From: JBBIIC01 sp037446725
GTDB taxonomy: Bacteria > Actinomycetota > Coriobacteriia > Anaerosomatales > SLCP01
Length of the DNA stretch: 64,000 nt
Direction: 5' to 3'
Assembly: GCA_037446725.1 (NCBI GenBank)
Contig: JBBIIC010000008.1
Span: forward strand, 1 to 64,000
This document shows, piece after piece, positions 1-11,859 of the stretch. The notes under the pieces were generated by a model. That model worked only from the letters and a program-made list of their open reading frames with translations. It ran no database searches and was not told where the DNA came from. Position 1 is the stretch's first letter; each line of letters starts with the position of its first letter. Both the position numbers and the translations under genes were made by a program.

Positions 1-38
1 CCCCTGCGCTACACTTCCCCTTGAAGGAGGGTCGGCCG

Positions 39-545
39 ATGCACACCGTGATCGGCGTCATGGGCGGCGGTGCCGCCGACGAGAGCACGCGCGCCCTCGC
101 GTATCGCATCGGTGAGCTGATCGCCGCCGAGGGCTGGGCCCTGCTGACCGGAGGCCGCCCCGTCGGCGTTATGGACGCGGCCTCGGCCGGTGCCCAAGCC
201 GCGGGCGGACTCGTCATCGCGGTCATCCCCGACGAGAGCCCCGATGCGGCCACCGCGCACGCCGGCGTCGTCATCTGCACGGGTATGGGCGACGCGCGCA
301 ACGTCGTCAACGTCCTTTCGAGCCACGTGGTGCTCGCGCTGCCCGGCGGAGCCGGAACGATCTCCGAGATCGCTCTCGCGGCCAAGGCGGGCAGGCCGGT
401 CGTGGTCGTCGGCTGGAATCCCGGCGAGGCCGTGCTCGCGACCGGCGGTCCGCGCATCGTGACGGTTGACTCCCCTGAAGACGCCATCGCAGCAGCCCGG
501 CGGTTCCTCGGCATGGCGCAGGGCTCGTCCTGGCTGGCACACTGA
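39..545 (+). CDS. LOG/SLOG-family Rossmann protein (TIGR00725-like)
   Basis: A 168-residue cytoplasmic protein of the LOG/lysine-decarboxylase-like superfamily, which binds nucleotides in a Rossmann fold. Members include cytokinin-activating phosphoribohydrolases, but the TIGR00725 branch has no settled substrate. An N-terminal GVMGGG strand-turn and the family signature PGGAGTISE, about 100 residues in, are visible. The ATG at 39 is chosen because AAGGAGG (24-30) lies 8 nt upstream; an in-frame TTG at 21 sits before this site. The stop overlaps the next ATG by one base (TGATG), so the two genes are probably cotranslated. Confidence 0.82.
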   Translation: MHTVIGVMGGGAADESTRALAYRIGELIAAEGWALLTGGRPVGVMDAASAGAQAAGGLVIAVIPDESPDAATAHAGVVICTGMGDARNVVNVLSSHVVLALPGGAGTISEIALAAKAGRPVVVVGWNPGEAVLATGGPRIVTVDSPEDAIAAARRFLGMAQGSSWLAH

Positions 546-2197
546 TGAGCCGCCACGACCGACAGCAGCCCACCTACCTGCGCACGTCTCCCTCGCCGCG
601 CCGTCGCCGGAGCCGCAACACAAAGCCGACACGCTCCCGGAGCGCATCGAGACAGCAGTACTCCGCGTCCCGACGCCCGCCGCGCTCGGGCCCCCGCGGC
701 CTCGGCATCCTCGTCATCGCCGCGCTTGTGTTCGCGGCGGTCGCCGCTGGATGGGTCCTGACGCGCCCGCTCATGCTCACGGTGGCCGCGACACCCGCTG
801 ACGCGACCATCATCTTCGCGGCCGCAAGCCAGGAAGCCACCGGCACGCTCACCGCCGAAGACCTGAAACCGGGCAGCTACTCGCTCGAGGTGGGACGTAG
901 CGGATTCGCGACACAGACCGTCGACGTTGAGGTCAAGCGCTTCGCCATCAACCGTTTCGAGGTCGCGCTGGAGGCCCTGCCCTGGGACGTGAGCGTCACG
1001 ACGAAGCCCGAGGGCGCGACGTGCATGATCACCCGCGACGGGACGGAGCTGCTCGCCGGACCGAGTGCGCTCGCCGGCCAGGTGACGGCAGGGCCCGCCG
1101 TGCTGCGCATCACGCATGACGGCTTCAACACCGTCGAGCGCGAGCTGTTCATCGAAGGCCCGACCTCGCTCGAGGTCTGGCTCGACCCCGAGGGGCAGGT
1201 CCTGCGCGGCGTGCGCACCATCACCACGCTCGGCGCGCCGAAGGGGGTCTCGGTCACGCCGGACGGCTCGGAGGCATGGACGAGCATCCTCGACGGCCCG
1301 CCGTCCATCGAGATCTTCGACCCGCGTACCGGTGCTAAGGTCGGCGAGGTCGACATCGGCACGCATGGAGCCGTCGAGGTCATCTTCAACAAGGCGGGCA
1401 CGCTCGCCTACACCTCGCAGATGGAGACCGCGAAGTGCTTCGAGATCGACGTAGCGACGCGAAGGGTCGTGCGCGAGTTCGATACCGAGAGCGCCTGGAC
1501 CAAGTGGGTCTCGCTTTCCCCGGACGAGAAGACGCTCTACGCGTCGAACTGGTCAGGAGATGACGTATCCGAGATCGACCTCGGGACCGGTGGGCTCGTA
1601 CGCCGCGTCCGGGTCTCGAACACGCCGCGCGGCATGTATGCGACGGTCGATGGGAGCTCGCTCTACGTCGCCGGATTCGACAGCGGCGACCTCGAGAGAA
1701 TCGACCTCGCGACCGGTGAAGTCACCGCGCTGTACACCGACGGCGGCGCGCTGAGACACATCGTGGGTGACGAGAAGACCGGGCGGCTGTTCATCTCGGA
1801 CATGGCACGCAACGTCGTCCTGGTGCACGACATAGCCGCAGGAACCACCAGGAAGTTCGTCGACACCGACCAGAAGCCCAACACCATCGACCTGACGCCA
1901 GACGGCAAGCTGCTCTTCGTGAGCTGCCGTGGCGCCAACAACCCGAAGTCCTACTACATCCCCGGGCCCGAGTGGGGCTCCATCCTAGTGTTCGACACCT
2001 CCACGGGCAAGGGTCTCGACGCCGTGATCGCCGGCAACCAGCCCACAGCGCTCGACGTCTCCGACGACGGGAAGCTGCTCGTCTTCAGCGATTTCCTAGA
2101 CAACCGCCTGCGGGTCTACGAGATCCCGCCGTACGAGGAGTTCTCCGCCGGCAACGGTGGGCGGTTCGAAGCGCGGCTCGCCGCGATCAGGAAGTAG
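545..2197 (+). CDS. membrane-anchored PEGA-domain and YVTN-type beta-propeller protein
   Basis: A 550-residue protein. The first 50 residues are very rich in Arg and Ser and should be cytoplasmic. One membrane helix follows (about residues 52-75). Next come two PEGA-like beta-sandwich units (about 78-220: motifs GSYSLEVGRSGF and AVLRITHDGF), then a seven-bladed propeller of the YVTN/cytochrome-cd1 type to the C-terminus, with repeats such as LSPDEKTLYASN and LTPDGKLLFVS. The propeller would lie outside the membrane, where such folds usually bind wall polymers or proteins. No catalytic motif is visible. It is coupled to the preceding LOG gene and converges on the dehydrogenase gene 10 nt away. 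Confidence 0.75.
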   Translation: MSRHDRQQPTYLRTSPSPRRRRSRNTKPTRSRSASRQQYSASRRPPRSGPRGLGILVIAALVFAAVAAGWVLTRPLMLTVAATPADATIIFAAASQEATGTLTAEDLKPGSYSLEVGRSGFATQTVDVEVKRFAINRFEVALEALPWDVSVTTKPEGATCMITRDGTELLAGPSALAGQVTAGPAVLRITHDGFNTVERELFIEGPTSLEVWLDPEGQVLRGVRTITTLGAPKGVSVTPDGSEAWTSILDGPPSIEIFDPRTGAKVGEVDIGTHGAVEVIFNKAGTLAYTSQMETAKCFEIDVATRRVVREFDTESAWTKWVSLSPDEKTLYASNWSGDDVSEIDLGTGGLVRRVRVSNTPRGMYATVDGSSLYVAGFDSGDLERIDLATGEVTALYTDGGALRHIVGDEKTGRLFISDMARNVVLVHDIAAGTTRKFVDTDQKPNTIDLTPDGKLLFVSCRGANNPKSYYIPGPEWGSILVFDTSTGKGLDAVIAGNQPTALDVSDDGKLLVFSDFLDNRLRVYEIPPYEEFSAGNGGRFEARLAAIRK

Positions 2198-2207
2198 TCG
2201 GGCTCCC

Positions 2208-4559
<2,352 letters not shown>

Positions 4560-4662
4560 GGGCGGAACCTTTCGCCGCCTGGAGAAGTCCTCGGCGAGAG
4601 TATTCCCGTTGGCGGGGTCGGGCTGCGCGCGCCGGTGCGTGCCCGCCGGTCAGTGCCGCCGC

Positions 4663-5943
<1,281 letters not shown>

Positions 5944-6003
5944 GCGGGCCTCCGTTCAGGGCTGGCGTGAGCGGATCGGTGCTGCCCCGCAGTATAGCCG
6001 AGG

Positions 6004-6447
6004 TCAGGCGGGGAGCTCGCTCGTGCACGCGGGGCACCGAGTGGCGGCGAGGGGCACCTCGGTGAGACAGTGCGGGCACTCCTTCGTGTTGACCGCCTCT
6101 TCCTCGGCCCGCTTCATCCGATTCATCCCCTTGACCAGGAGGAATATGGCAAAGGCGACGATGACGAAGTAGACGATCGCGTTGATGAAGATCCCGTAGT
6201 TGAGCGTGACCGCACCGGCCGCAGCGGCGGCATCCACCGTGGCGTAAGGTCCGGCTGTGGCGCCCTCTCTAAGCACGATGAACATCTGCGAGAAGTCGAC
6301 ATCTCCGAGCAGCAGACCGATGACGGGCATGACGACGTCGTTGACGAGCGACGCAACGATCGCCCCGAATGCCGTGCCGAGGATGAGGCCGACGGCCAGA
6401 TCCACGGCGTTGCCCCTGACCGCGAACTCCCTGAACTCCTTCAGCAT
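6004..6447 (-). CDS. mscL: large-conductance mechanosensitive channel with C-terminal zinc ribbon
   Basis: MscL, 147 residues, opens under membrane tension to release solutes during hypo-osmotic shock. The first membrane helix (about 15-45, with GNAVDLAVGLILGTAFG) and the second (about 85-107) are clear. In place of the usual short amphipathic C-terminal helix, the protein ends in a CPHC...CPAC zinc-ribbon (residues about 125-143). Similar zinc-ribbon variants of MscL occur in other high-GC Gram-positives. RBS-like AGGAGG-type bases lie directly upstream of the ATG. It is divergent from the diguanylate cyclase gene. Confidence 0.93.
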   Translation of the reverse strand: MLKEFREFAVRGNAVDLAVGLILGTAFGAIVASLVNDVVMPVIGLLLGDVDFSQMFIVLREGATAGPYATVDAAAAAGAVTLNYGIFINAIVYFVIVAFAIFLLVKGMNRMKRAEEEAVNTKECPHCLTEVPLAATRCPACTSELPA

Positions 6448-6608
6448 CGAATCCCTCCTAACCCCGGGTAGACCCTGTCAGAGATATCCCCCTCAGCGGG
6501 TCGGTGGTCCCGGCGGCGCTGAGCCCGTCTCGAGACGCAACGTGCTCGCGCTTCCCCTCATGCAGGTCACAGCGTATGCCGATGCTCTCACCAAGGAAGG
6601 GAGGGTCA

Positions 6609-7859
6609 TTGGCTGCACGGCGTCACAGAAGCGAGCCCGACACAGCGGCGATGCTCGACTCGTTCGTCGAAATCGTGCCCGGCGCGTCTCTCGCGATATC
6701 GGCAGACGGCCGGGTGCTCGCCGCCAACGCCGAAGCCGCCGACCTGTACGGTCGCCCAGTGGCCGATCTTGTCGGGATGGACGCCGCCGATCTCTGCGCA
6801 CCGGGCTCTCCCGGCTTCACCCCGCACGTGGACACCCACGCCGACGGCACGTTCGACTCGGTGCACGTCAGGGCGGACTGCACGCACGTCCCGGTCCGCG
6901 TGAGTACGAAGTCGAGCACGATCTTCGGCTCCCCGGTCCACATTGCGACGGTCCTCGACTGCGGCGCGGGAGACCACGAAGTCGAGTGGATCCGCGCGGC
7001 GGCATTCGACGCCGCCCTCGACGCGATCATCGTCCATGACCTCGAGGGCAACCTGCTTCACTTCAACAGCGCCGCTGCGCAGGCAGCGGGAATGGATCCG
7101 GAGGAGTTCGCCTGCATCGAACCCTGGGGCTGGGTGCCGCCGAAAGGCCGCGAGTCCATCCCTGCCCGGCTCGAGACCGTTGCCGAGCACGGCGCGCTCA
7201 TCTTCGAGGCGCAGGGGTGGCGGGCCGATGGCACGACCTACGAGAACGAGGTGCACGCCCGCGCACTCACGTTGACCGGCCGCACCATCGTCGTCTCGGT
7301 CGTCCGGGACATCAGCGAGCGCAGGCGCGCAGAGGCCGACATACATATGCTCGCCTACCACGACGTGCTCACCGGCCTGCCGAACCGTACGCTGCTGTCC
7401 GAGCGGGCCGAGCAAGCCATGGCCGAGGCGATACGCTACGGTGACCTGCTGGGCCTCGCATTCGTCGATCTCGACGAGTTCAAGCCGATCAACGACGACA
7501 TCGGCCACTCCGCCGGGGACGCCGTCCTCACCGCGATCGCAGACCGTCTGGTCTCTGCAGTGCGCACCGAGGACACCGTCGCGCGGTTCGGCGGGGACGA
7601 GTTCGTGGTGATGCTTCCGCGCCTCTCGAGTGTGCACGCGCTCGAGCTCATCGGTGCGAAGCTCTCCCGGGCCGTGCGCGAACCCCTCGAGACGGGGGGC
7701 CATCTCGTCCAGGTGACTGCCAGCATCGGTCTCGCCATCTTTGACCCGCTCGAGGACGGGTTGAGCTCGCTGCTCAGCAAGGCCGACATGGCGATGTACT
7801 CGGCCAAGCGGGCGGGCGAGTCCTGGCGGGTCTTCGACGAGAAGACCGTGCTGCGCTAA
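6609..7859 (+). CDS. PAS-PAS-GGDEF diguanylate cyclase
   Basis: A 416-residue signalling enzyme that makes cyclic di-GMP from two GTP. Two PAS-like sensor domains (about 15-115 and 130-240) precede a GGDEF domain (about 250-410). The catalytic loop is intact as RFGGDEF (GGDEF at 328-332). An RxxD inhibitory site (RTED) sits exactly five residues before it, so product feedback is expected. No membrane helix is seen, so it should be cytoplasmic. The TTG at 6609 is preferred because AAGGAAGG (6593-6600) lies 8 nt upstream; upstream in-frame starts give a low-complexity extension. An HD-GYP protein is encoded at 46.5 kb. Confidence 0.9.
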   Translation: MAARRHRSEPDTAAMLDSFVEIVPGASLAISADGRVLAANAEAADLYGRPVADLVGMDAADLCAPGSPGFTPHVDTHADGTFDSVHVRADCTHVPVRVSTKSSTIFGSPVHIATVLDCGAGDHEVEWIRAAAFDAALDAIIVHDLEGNLLHFNSAAAQAAGMDPEEFACIEPWGWVPPKGRESIPARLETVAEHGALIFEAQGWRADGTTYENEVHARALTLTGRTIVVSVVRDISERRRAEADIHMLAYHDVLTGLPNRTLLSERAEQAMAEAIRYGDLLGLAFVDLDEFKPINDDIGHSAGDAVLTAIADRLVSAVRTEDTVARFGGDEFVVMLPRLSSVHALELIGAKLSRAVREPLETGGHLVQVTASIGLAIFDPLEDGLSSLLSKADMAMYSAKRAGESWRVFDEKTVLR

Positions 7860-7904
7860 GCCTGACGCGTGCCCGGCGATCCGCGACCGCTCGGATGCTC
7901 TGAT

Positions 7905-8726
7905 CTACCCTGCGCGCGGGTAGCTGCCGAGCACCTTGACCTCGCGCAACTTCAAGCGCAGGCAGTCGAGAGCGAGTGCTACGGCCGGGTCCTTGGCATG
8001 ACCCTGGAGGTCGACGAAGAACATGTACTCGCCGAGCGCCCGCTTCGTCGGGCGCGACTGGATCTTCGTCAGGTTGATGCCCCCGTACGCGAACTCGGAG
8101 AGGATCATAAGCAGCGCGCCGGGACGGTCCTCGAACATGAAGAGCGCGAGCGTCGTCTTGTCGTCGCCGGTCCGCTCGGGTACCGACCTGCCGAGCACCA
8201 CGAACCGCGTCTTGTTGTCGCCGTAGTCGCCGATGGACCCGGCGAGGATCTCGCCGCCGTGGAGCCGCGCGGCCACGCGCGTCCCCACCGCCGCGACCCC
8301 GTGCTCCGCAACCGCGCGCTGCACCGCTTCTGCTGTCGAGTTCGCCGCGGCCACGGTCCTGCCCGGCAGGTTCTCGGCAAGCCAGCGGCGGCACTGCGCC
8401 GTGGCATGCGGGTGGCTTGCCACGATCTCGATCTCGTCGAGCGAGGCTCCGGGCTCGGCGATGAGCGCATGTGTGATGGGGAGAATGACCTCGCGGTGAA
8501 TGGTGAGCGTCGACTCAAAAGCAAGCGCGTCGAGGGTCGCGTTGACGCTCCCCTCGACCGAGTTCTCGATCGGGACGATCCCCGCCTCTGCTCTGCCGGC
8601 TTCAACGGTTGCGAAGACCTCTTCGATTGAGGCGCACGGAACCGCTTCCAGCCCCTCGATGCCCAGGCTGAGCAGGGCTTCCTCGGTGAACGTGCCCGAA
8701 GGGCCGAGGAATGCGTAGTGGGTCAT
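7905..8726 (-). CDS. pheA: prephenate dehydratase with ACT regulatory domain
   Basis: A 273-residue enzyme converting prephenate to phenylpyruvate in phenylalanine synthesis. The catalytic domain (1 to about 180) starts with FLGPSGTFTEEA and contains the conserved DNKTRFVVLG with the catalytic Thr. The ACT domain (about 190-270) carries GALL and a KIQSRP segment matching the ESRP phenylalanine-binding motif, so feedback inhibition by Phe is expected. There is no chorismate mutase domain. The ATG at 8726 has GGGGAGGA just upstream; the reading frame continues further 5' without homology. It is divergent from larB. Confidence 0.95.
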   Translation of the reverse strand: MTHYAFLGPSGTFTEEALLSLGIEGLEAVPCASIEEVFATVEAGRAEAGIVPIENSVEGSVNATLDALAFESTLTIHREVILPITHALIAEPGASLDEIEIVASHPHATAQCRRWLAENLPGRTVAAANSTAEAVQRAVAEHGVAAVGTRVAARLHGGEILAGSIGDYGDNKTRFVVLGRSVPERTGDDKTTLALFMFEDRPGALLMILSEFAYGGINLTKIQSRPTKRALGEYMFFVDLQGHAKDPAVALALDCLRLKLREVKVLGSYPRAG

Positions 8727-8780
8727 GGGACTCCTCCCCCTCGCAGAACGGCGTACGCGACGCCCGTCGTGGACGCGTGC

Positions 8781-8817
8781 CCTGCGGCAGCCGACACGGT
8801 ATAGTCGTATCCGCAGG
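8781..8817. promoter_or_regulatory. inverted repeat around a candidate -10 between pheA and larB
   Basis: CCTGCGG (8781-8787) and CCGCAGG (8811-8817) are perfect inverted copies in the divergent pheA/larB spacer. Between them lies TATAGT (8800-8805), a plausible -10 for larB that would start transcription near 8812. No good -35 is seen. An operator is possible; a chance GC palindrome cannot be excluded. Confidence 0.35.
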
Positions 8818-8876
8818 GTACACCCCGCGCGCGGCACCGTCACGCGCGGTCCGGCCACACTACCAGCGAGGACGCG

Positions 8877-9641
8877 ATGAACCCCGAACACCTCCGCCGC
8901 CTGCTCGAGGACGTCGCCGCAGGCTCCGTTCCCGTCGATGGCGCGCTCGACCGCTTGAAGTCCCTCCCGTTCTCCGACCACGCCGAGGTCAAGATCGACC
9001 ACCACCGCGCGCTGCGCTGCGGTTTCGCGGAGGTCGTGCTCTGCGAGGGTAAGTCGGCAGGCCAGGCACGCACCGCCGCTCGCGAGCTGCTCCAGCACGG
9101 CGACGTCCTGCTCGGCACCCGCGCAAGCGCCTCGCACTATCAGGCGGTCGCCCAGGTCGCCTCCGACGCGCGCTTCTTCGAGCAGGCCCGCCTAATCGTC
9201 GTCGACCGCAGGGAGGAGCGTCCGCAACTCGGACACATCGTGGTCGCCACCGGCGGCACCGCCGACGTGCCCGTCGCCGACGAGGCCGCCATCTCAGCTG
9301 AGGTGATGGGCAACCGCGTGACGCGCGTCTACGACGTCGGCATCGCGGGGGTCCATCGCGTGCTCGCCCACCAGGAGGTGCTGCGCGACGCTCGTGCGAT
9401 CATCGCGGTCGCGGGCATGGAGGGCGCGCTGCCCTCGCTCGTGACCGGCCTCGTTCCGGTGCCGGTCATCGCTGTCCCGACGTCGGTGGGGTACGGGGCG
9501 AGCTTCTCGGGAATCGCGGCCCTGCTCGCGATGCTCAACTCGTGTGCCTCGGGGATGGCGGTCGTCAACATCGACAACGGCTTCGGTGCCGCGGCGATCG
9601 CAAGCCGCATCAACCAGGGCGCGGAGGACCAGTCCGCGTGA
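8877..9641 (+). CDS. larB: nickel-pincer cofactor biosynthesis protein LarB
   Basis: LarB, 254 residues, related to AIR carboxylase (PurE). It carboxylates nicotinic acid adenine dinucleotide and releases AMP, the first step to the nickel-pincer nucleotide cofactor of lactate racemase-type enzymes. The C-terminal half shows the PurE-like core: VVATGGTADVPVADEA, VAGMEGALPSLV and PTSVGYGASFSG. The stop overlaps the GTG of larC by 4 nt (GTGA), so the pair is one transcript. Neither larE nor a larA-type racemase is present in this window. Confidence 0.93.
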   Translation: MNPEHLRRLLEDVAAGSVPVDGALDRLKSLPFSDHAEVKIDHHRALRCGFAEVVLCEGKSAGQARTAARELLQHGDVLLGTRASASHYQAVAQVASDARFFEQARLIVVDRREERPQLGHIVVATGGTADVPVADEAAISAEVMGNRVTRVYDVGIAGVHRVLAHQEVLRDARAIIAVAGMEGALPSLVTGLVPVPVIAVPTSVGYGASFSGIAALLAMLNSCASGMAVVNIDNGFGAAAIASRINQGAEDQSA

Positions 9642-10837
9642 TCGCGTACCTCGACTGCACCACGGGCATCTCGGGCGACAAGTTCCTCGCGGCGCTCGTC
9701 GATGCGGGAGCACCGGCCGAGGCGGTGCGCACGGCTGTCGCAGCCATCGATCTCTCGATCACGATCGAGTTCACCGAGGTGAGCCGGGCGGGGATCCGCG
9801 GGCTTGCCGCGAGCGTGCGCGCCGGCGCCGAGCCGCCCGCCCGGACGTGGGCCGCGATACGCGAACTCATCGGCGCCGCCTCGCTCGACGCTCCGGTGAG
9901 CGAGACCGCCCTCGCGACGTTCGCGCTGCTCGCGGAGGCCGAGGCGAAGGTGCACGGCGTGGGCCCCGACGGCGTGCACTTCCACGAGGTCGGCGCGATC
10001 GACTCGATCGCCGATGTCGTCGGTGTCGCCGCCGCACTGCACGCGCTCGGCATCGAGCGTCTCGTGTGCGGGCCGGTTGCCACCGGCAGCGGCACAGTCG
10101 CAACCGCCCACGGCACCCTGCCCGTCCCGGCTCCCGCGACTGCACTGCTGCTCGAGAGCGTGCCGGTCGAGGCCGGGCCCTTGCCCGGCGAGGCCACCAC
10201 GCCGACCGGCGCCGCGCTCGTACGCGCCTGCGCCACCGGCTTTGGCCCGCTGCCCGCGATGACGCTCACGGCGATCGGACACGGCGCCGGAAGCCGCGAT
10301 GTCGCGGGCGTGCCCAACGTGGCCCGCGTACTCATCGGCACCGCCGATGAGCCGGCCGAAGCAGTGGCAGGCGTCGAGGCGGTCATCGAGCTCGAGACCA
10401 CCGTCGACCACCTCTCGGCCGAACACCTGGCGTTCTGCTGCGAGGAGACACTCGCTGCCGGCGGGCTCGACGTCTGGCAGACGCCTGCGGTCATGAAGAA
10501 GGGGCGCGCCGGGACGATCGTCACCGCTCTGGCCGCGCCGCCCGACGCCGGGCGACTCGCCGAGCACCTCGTCAAGCTCACCGGGAGCCTCGGCGTGCGC
10601 ATCCGCCCGATCACGCGCTCGGTCGTCGAACGGGAGGTCCGCACCGTCGAGACTTCGTTCGGTCCCGTGCGCGTGAAAGTCGCCGGCACGGGGGCCTGGC
10701 TCCGGGTGCGGCCCGAGTACGAGGACGTGGCCGCGATCGCGCGGCGCACCGGCGTACCGATCGATCTCGTGGCCCGCACGGTGGAGACCGAGGCGCGCGC
10801 GGCCCTCGAGGCGACCGGCGGCGACGCGAGCCCGTAA
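9638..10837 (+). CDS. larC: nickel-pincer cofactor nickel insertase LarC
   Basis: LarC, 399 residues, inserts nickel into the pincer nucleotide using CTP. The N-terminus has the diagnostic YLDCTTGISGDKFLAALVDAG. The middle has VHFHEVGAIDSIADVVG with histidine and acidic metal ligands. The rest matches the single-chain form; many organisms need a frameshift to fuse LarC1 and LarC2, but here the frame is continuous. The GTG start sits inside the larB stop. A GC hairpin follows the stop. Confidence 0.93.
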   Translation: MIAYLDCTTGISGDKFLAALVDAGAPAEAVRTAVAAIDLSITIEFTEVSRAGIRGLAASVRAGAEPPARTWAAIRELIGAASLDAPVSETALATFALLAEAEAKVHGVGPDGVHFHEVGAIDSIADVVGVAAALHALGIERLVCGPVATGSGTVATAHGTLPVPAPATALLLESVPVEAGPLPGEATTPTGAALVRACATGFGPLPAMTLTAIGHGAGSRDVAGVPNVARVLIGTADEPAEAVAGVEAVIELETTVDHLSAEHLAFCCEETLAAGGLDVWQTPAVMKKGRAGTIVTALAAPPDAGRLAEHLVKLTGSLGVRIRPITRSVVEREVRTVETSFGPVRVKVAGTGAWLRVRPEYEDVAAIARRTGVPIDLVARTVETEARAALEATGGDASP

Positions 10838-10844
10838 CGCGAAA

Positions 10845-10862
10845 GCCCGCCACCGGGCGGGC
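10845..10862 (-). terminator. GC-rich hairpin, possible terminator
   Basis: GCCCGCC (10845-10851) pairs perfectly with GGCGGGC (10856-10862) around a 4-nt loop. Read on the minus strand it is followed by TTTCGCGTT, a weak U-tract, so it best serves a minus transcript leaving mutY (stop at 11011). On the plus strand AAA precedes it and it could also slow readthrough from larC. A second perfect hairpin, 10993-11010 with a 4-nt loop, lies immediately after the mutY stop. Confidence 0.5.
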
Positions 10863-11010
10863 CTCCACGCGGTGCTTGCTGCTTGTTTCGAGCGCCCGCA
10901 AGTCACCGAGATTCGACGCTGGAACCCGACTGCCGAGGCGTGACCGCGCGGGTCCCTACCTCTATTGTCGGCAGGAACCCTCCGCCGGTTGAGGCGGCCG
11001 GAAGGCCGCC

Positions 11011-11850
11011 CTACCGCACGCGATAGCAGCCGTCCTCTTCTTCCAGGAAGCCCTCGGCCACGAGCTCTGCAAGCGCGATCGACACCCGCTCGAACTGCGA
11101 ACCGGTCGCCTGCGCAAGCTCCCCGGCCGTACCGCCCGGCTCTGCCATGGCGGCACGCAGCACGCGCGAGCGCACCTGCCGGTACGAACCCTCGAACGGC
11201 GATTGGCGCGCGTGGTGCCGGCTGCGGCGTGACGGGTTGGGTAGCGTGCGCTTGAGATGCGAGCCATAGTCGAGAAGCGCCCAGTACCAGCGCCGGGGAT
11301 CGTCCCGGTCGAGGGTCTGCTCTAGCAGCGGCACGAGCGCGGTGTCGGGCACGCCTCCCGCATCGGCGAAAAACTCGTGCAGGAACACCGCTCGCACGTT
11401 CGTCTCGAGGTAGAGATCGGGCTCGCCGAAGGCGAACACCCGCACTCCCGCGGCGGTCGCGGGTCCCACGCCGGGAAACGCCAGCAGCGCATCGCGATCG
11501 CAGGGGACCTCACCAGAGTGTTCGGACTCGATCGCCTCGGCTGCTCGCTTGAGCGCGAGCGCCCTGCGGTTGTAGCCGAGCCCCTGCCAAGCCCGCAGCA
11601 CCGCCTCGAACGGGGCGGCGGCAAGCGCAGAGGGCGTCGGGAACGATGCGAGCCACTCTTCGTAGTAGGGCACGACCCGGGCGACCTGCGTCTGCTGCAG
11701 CATGACTTCACTCACGAGGACCGCGTACGGGTCGCTCGTCAGGCGCCAGGGCAGCTCGTGACGGCCGGACGCCCGGTAGTGCGCGTAGACGCGCTCCCGG
11801 AACGCGGCGACCCGCGGCGCTCCAAGAGGCTTCGCCCGAGGCTCACTCAC
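11011..11850 (-). CDS. MutY-like HhH-GPD DNA glycosylase without Fe-S cluster motif
   Basis: A 279-residue base-excision glycosylase. MutY proteins remove adenine paired with 8-oxoguanine. The N-terminal half keeps SEVMLQQTQV with the catalytic Glu and the helix-hairpin-helix FPGVGPATAAGV. The residue aligned with the conserved catalytic Asp appears to be Glu (LETNVRAVF). The four-Cys Fe-S loop that follows in most MutY and endonuclease III proteins is absent; NPSRRSRHH and SPFEGSYRQVR occupy that region. The C-terminus is a winged-helix-like segment instead of the MutT-like 8-oxoG recognition domain. It lies 10 nt downstream of the helicase gene, same strand. Confidence 0.82.
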   Translation of the reverse strand: MSEPRAKPLGAPRVAAFRERVYAHYRASGRHELPWRLTSDPYAVLVSEVMLQQTQVARVVPYYEEWLASFPTPSALAAAPFEAVLRAWQGLGYNRRALALKRAAEAIESEHSGEVPCDRDALLAFPGVGPATAAGVRVFAFGEPDLYLETNVRAVFLHEFFADAGGVPDTALVPLLEQTLDRDDPRRWYWALLDYGSHLKRTLPNPSRRSRHHARQSPFEGSYRQVRSRVLRAAMAEPGGTAGELAQATGSQFERVSIALAELVAEGFLEEEDGCYRVR

Positions 11851-11859
11851 GCGCCCTCG

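Noticed and set aside
21..38. In-frame TTG as start of the LOG-family gene
   Set aside because: The AAGGAGG lies downstream of it and serves the ATG at 39.
10863..10992. Possible small RNA downstream of mutY on the minus strand
   Set aside because: No match to SRP, 6S, tmRNA or RNase P core motifs, and no promoter; only the hairpins are reported.
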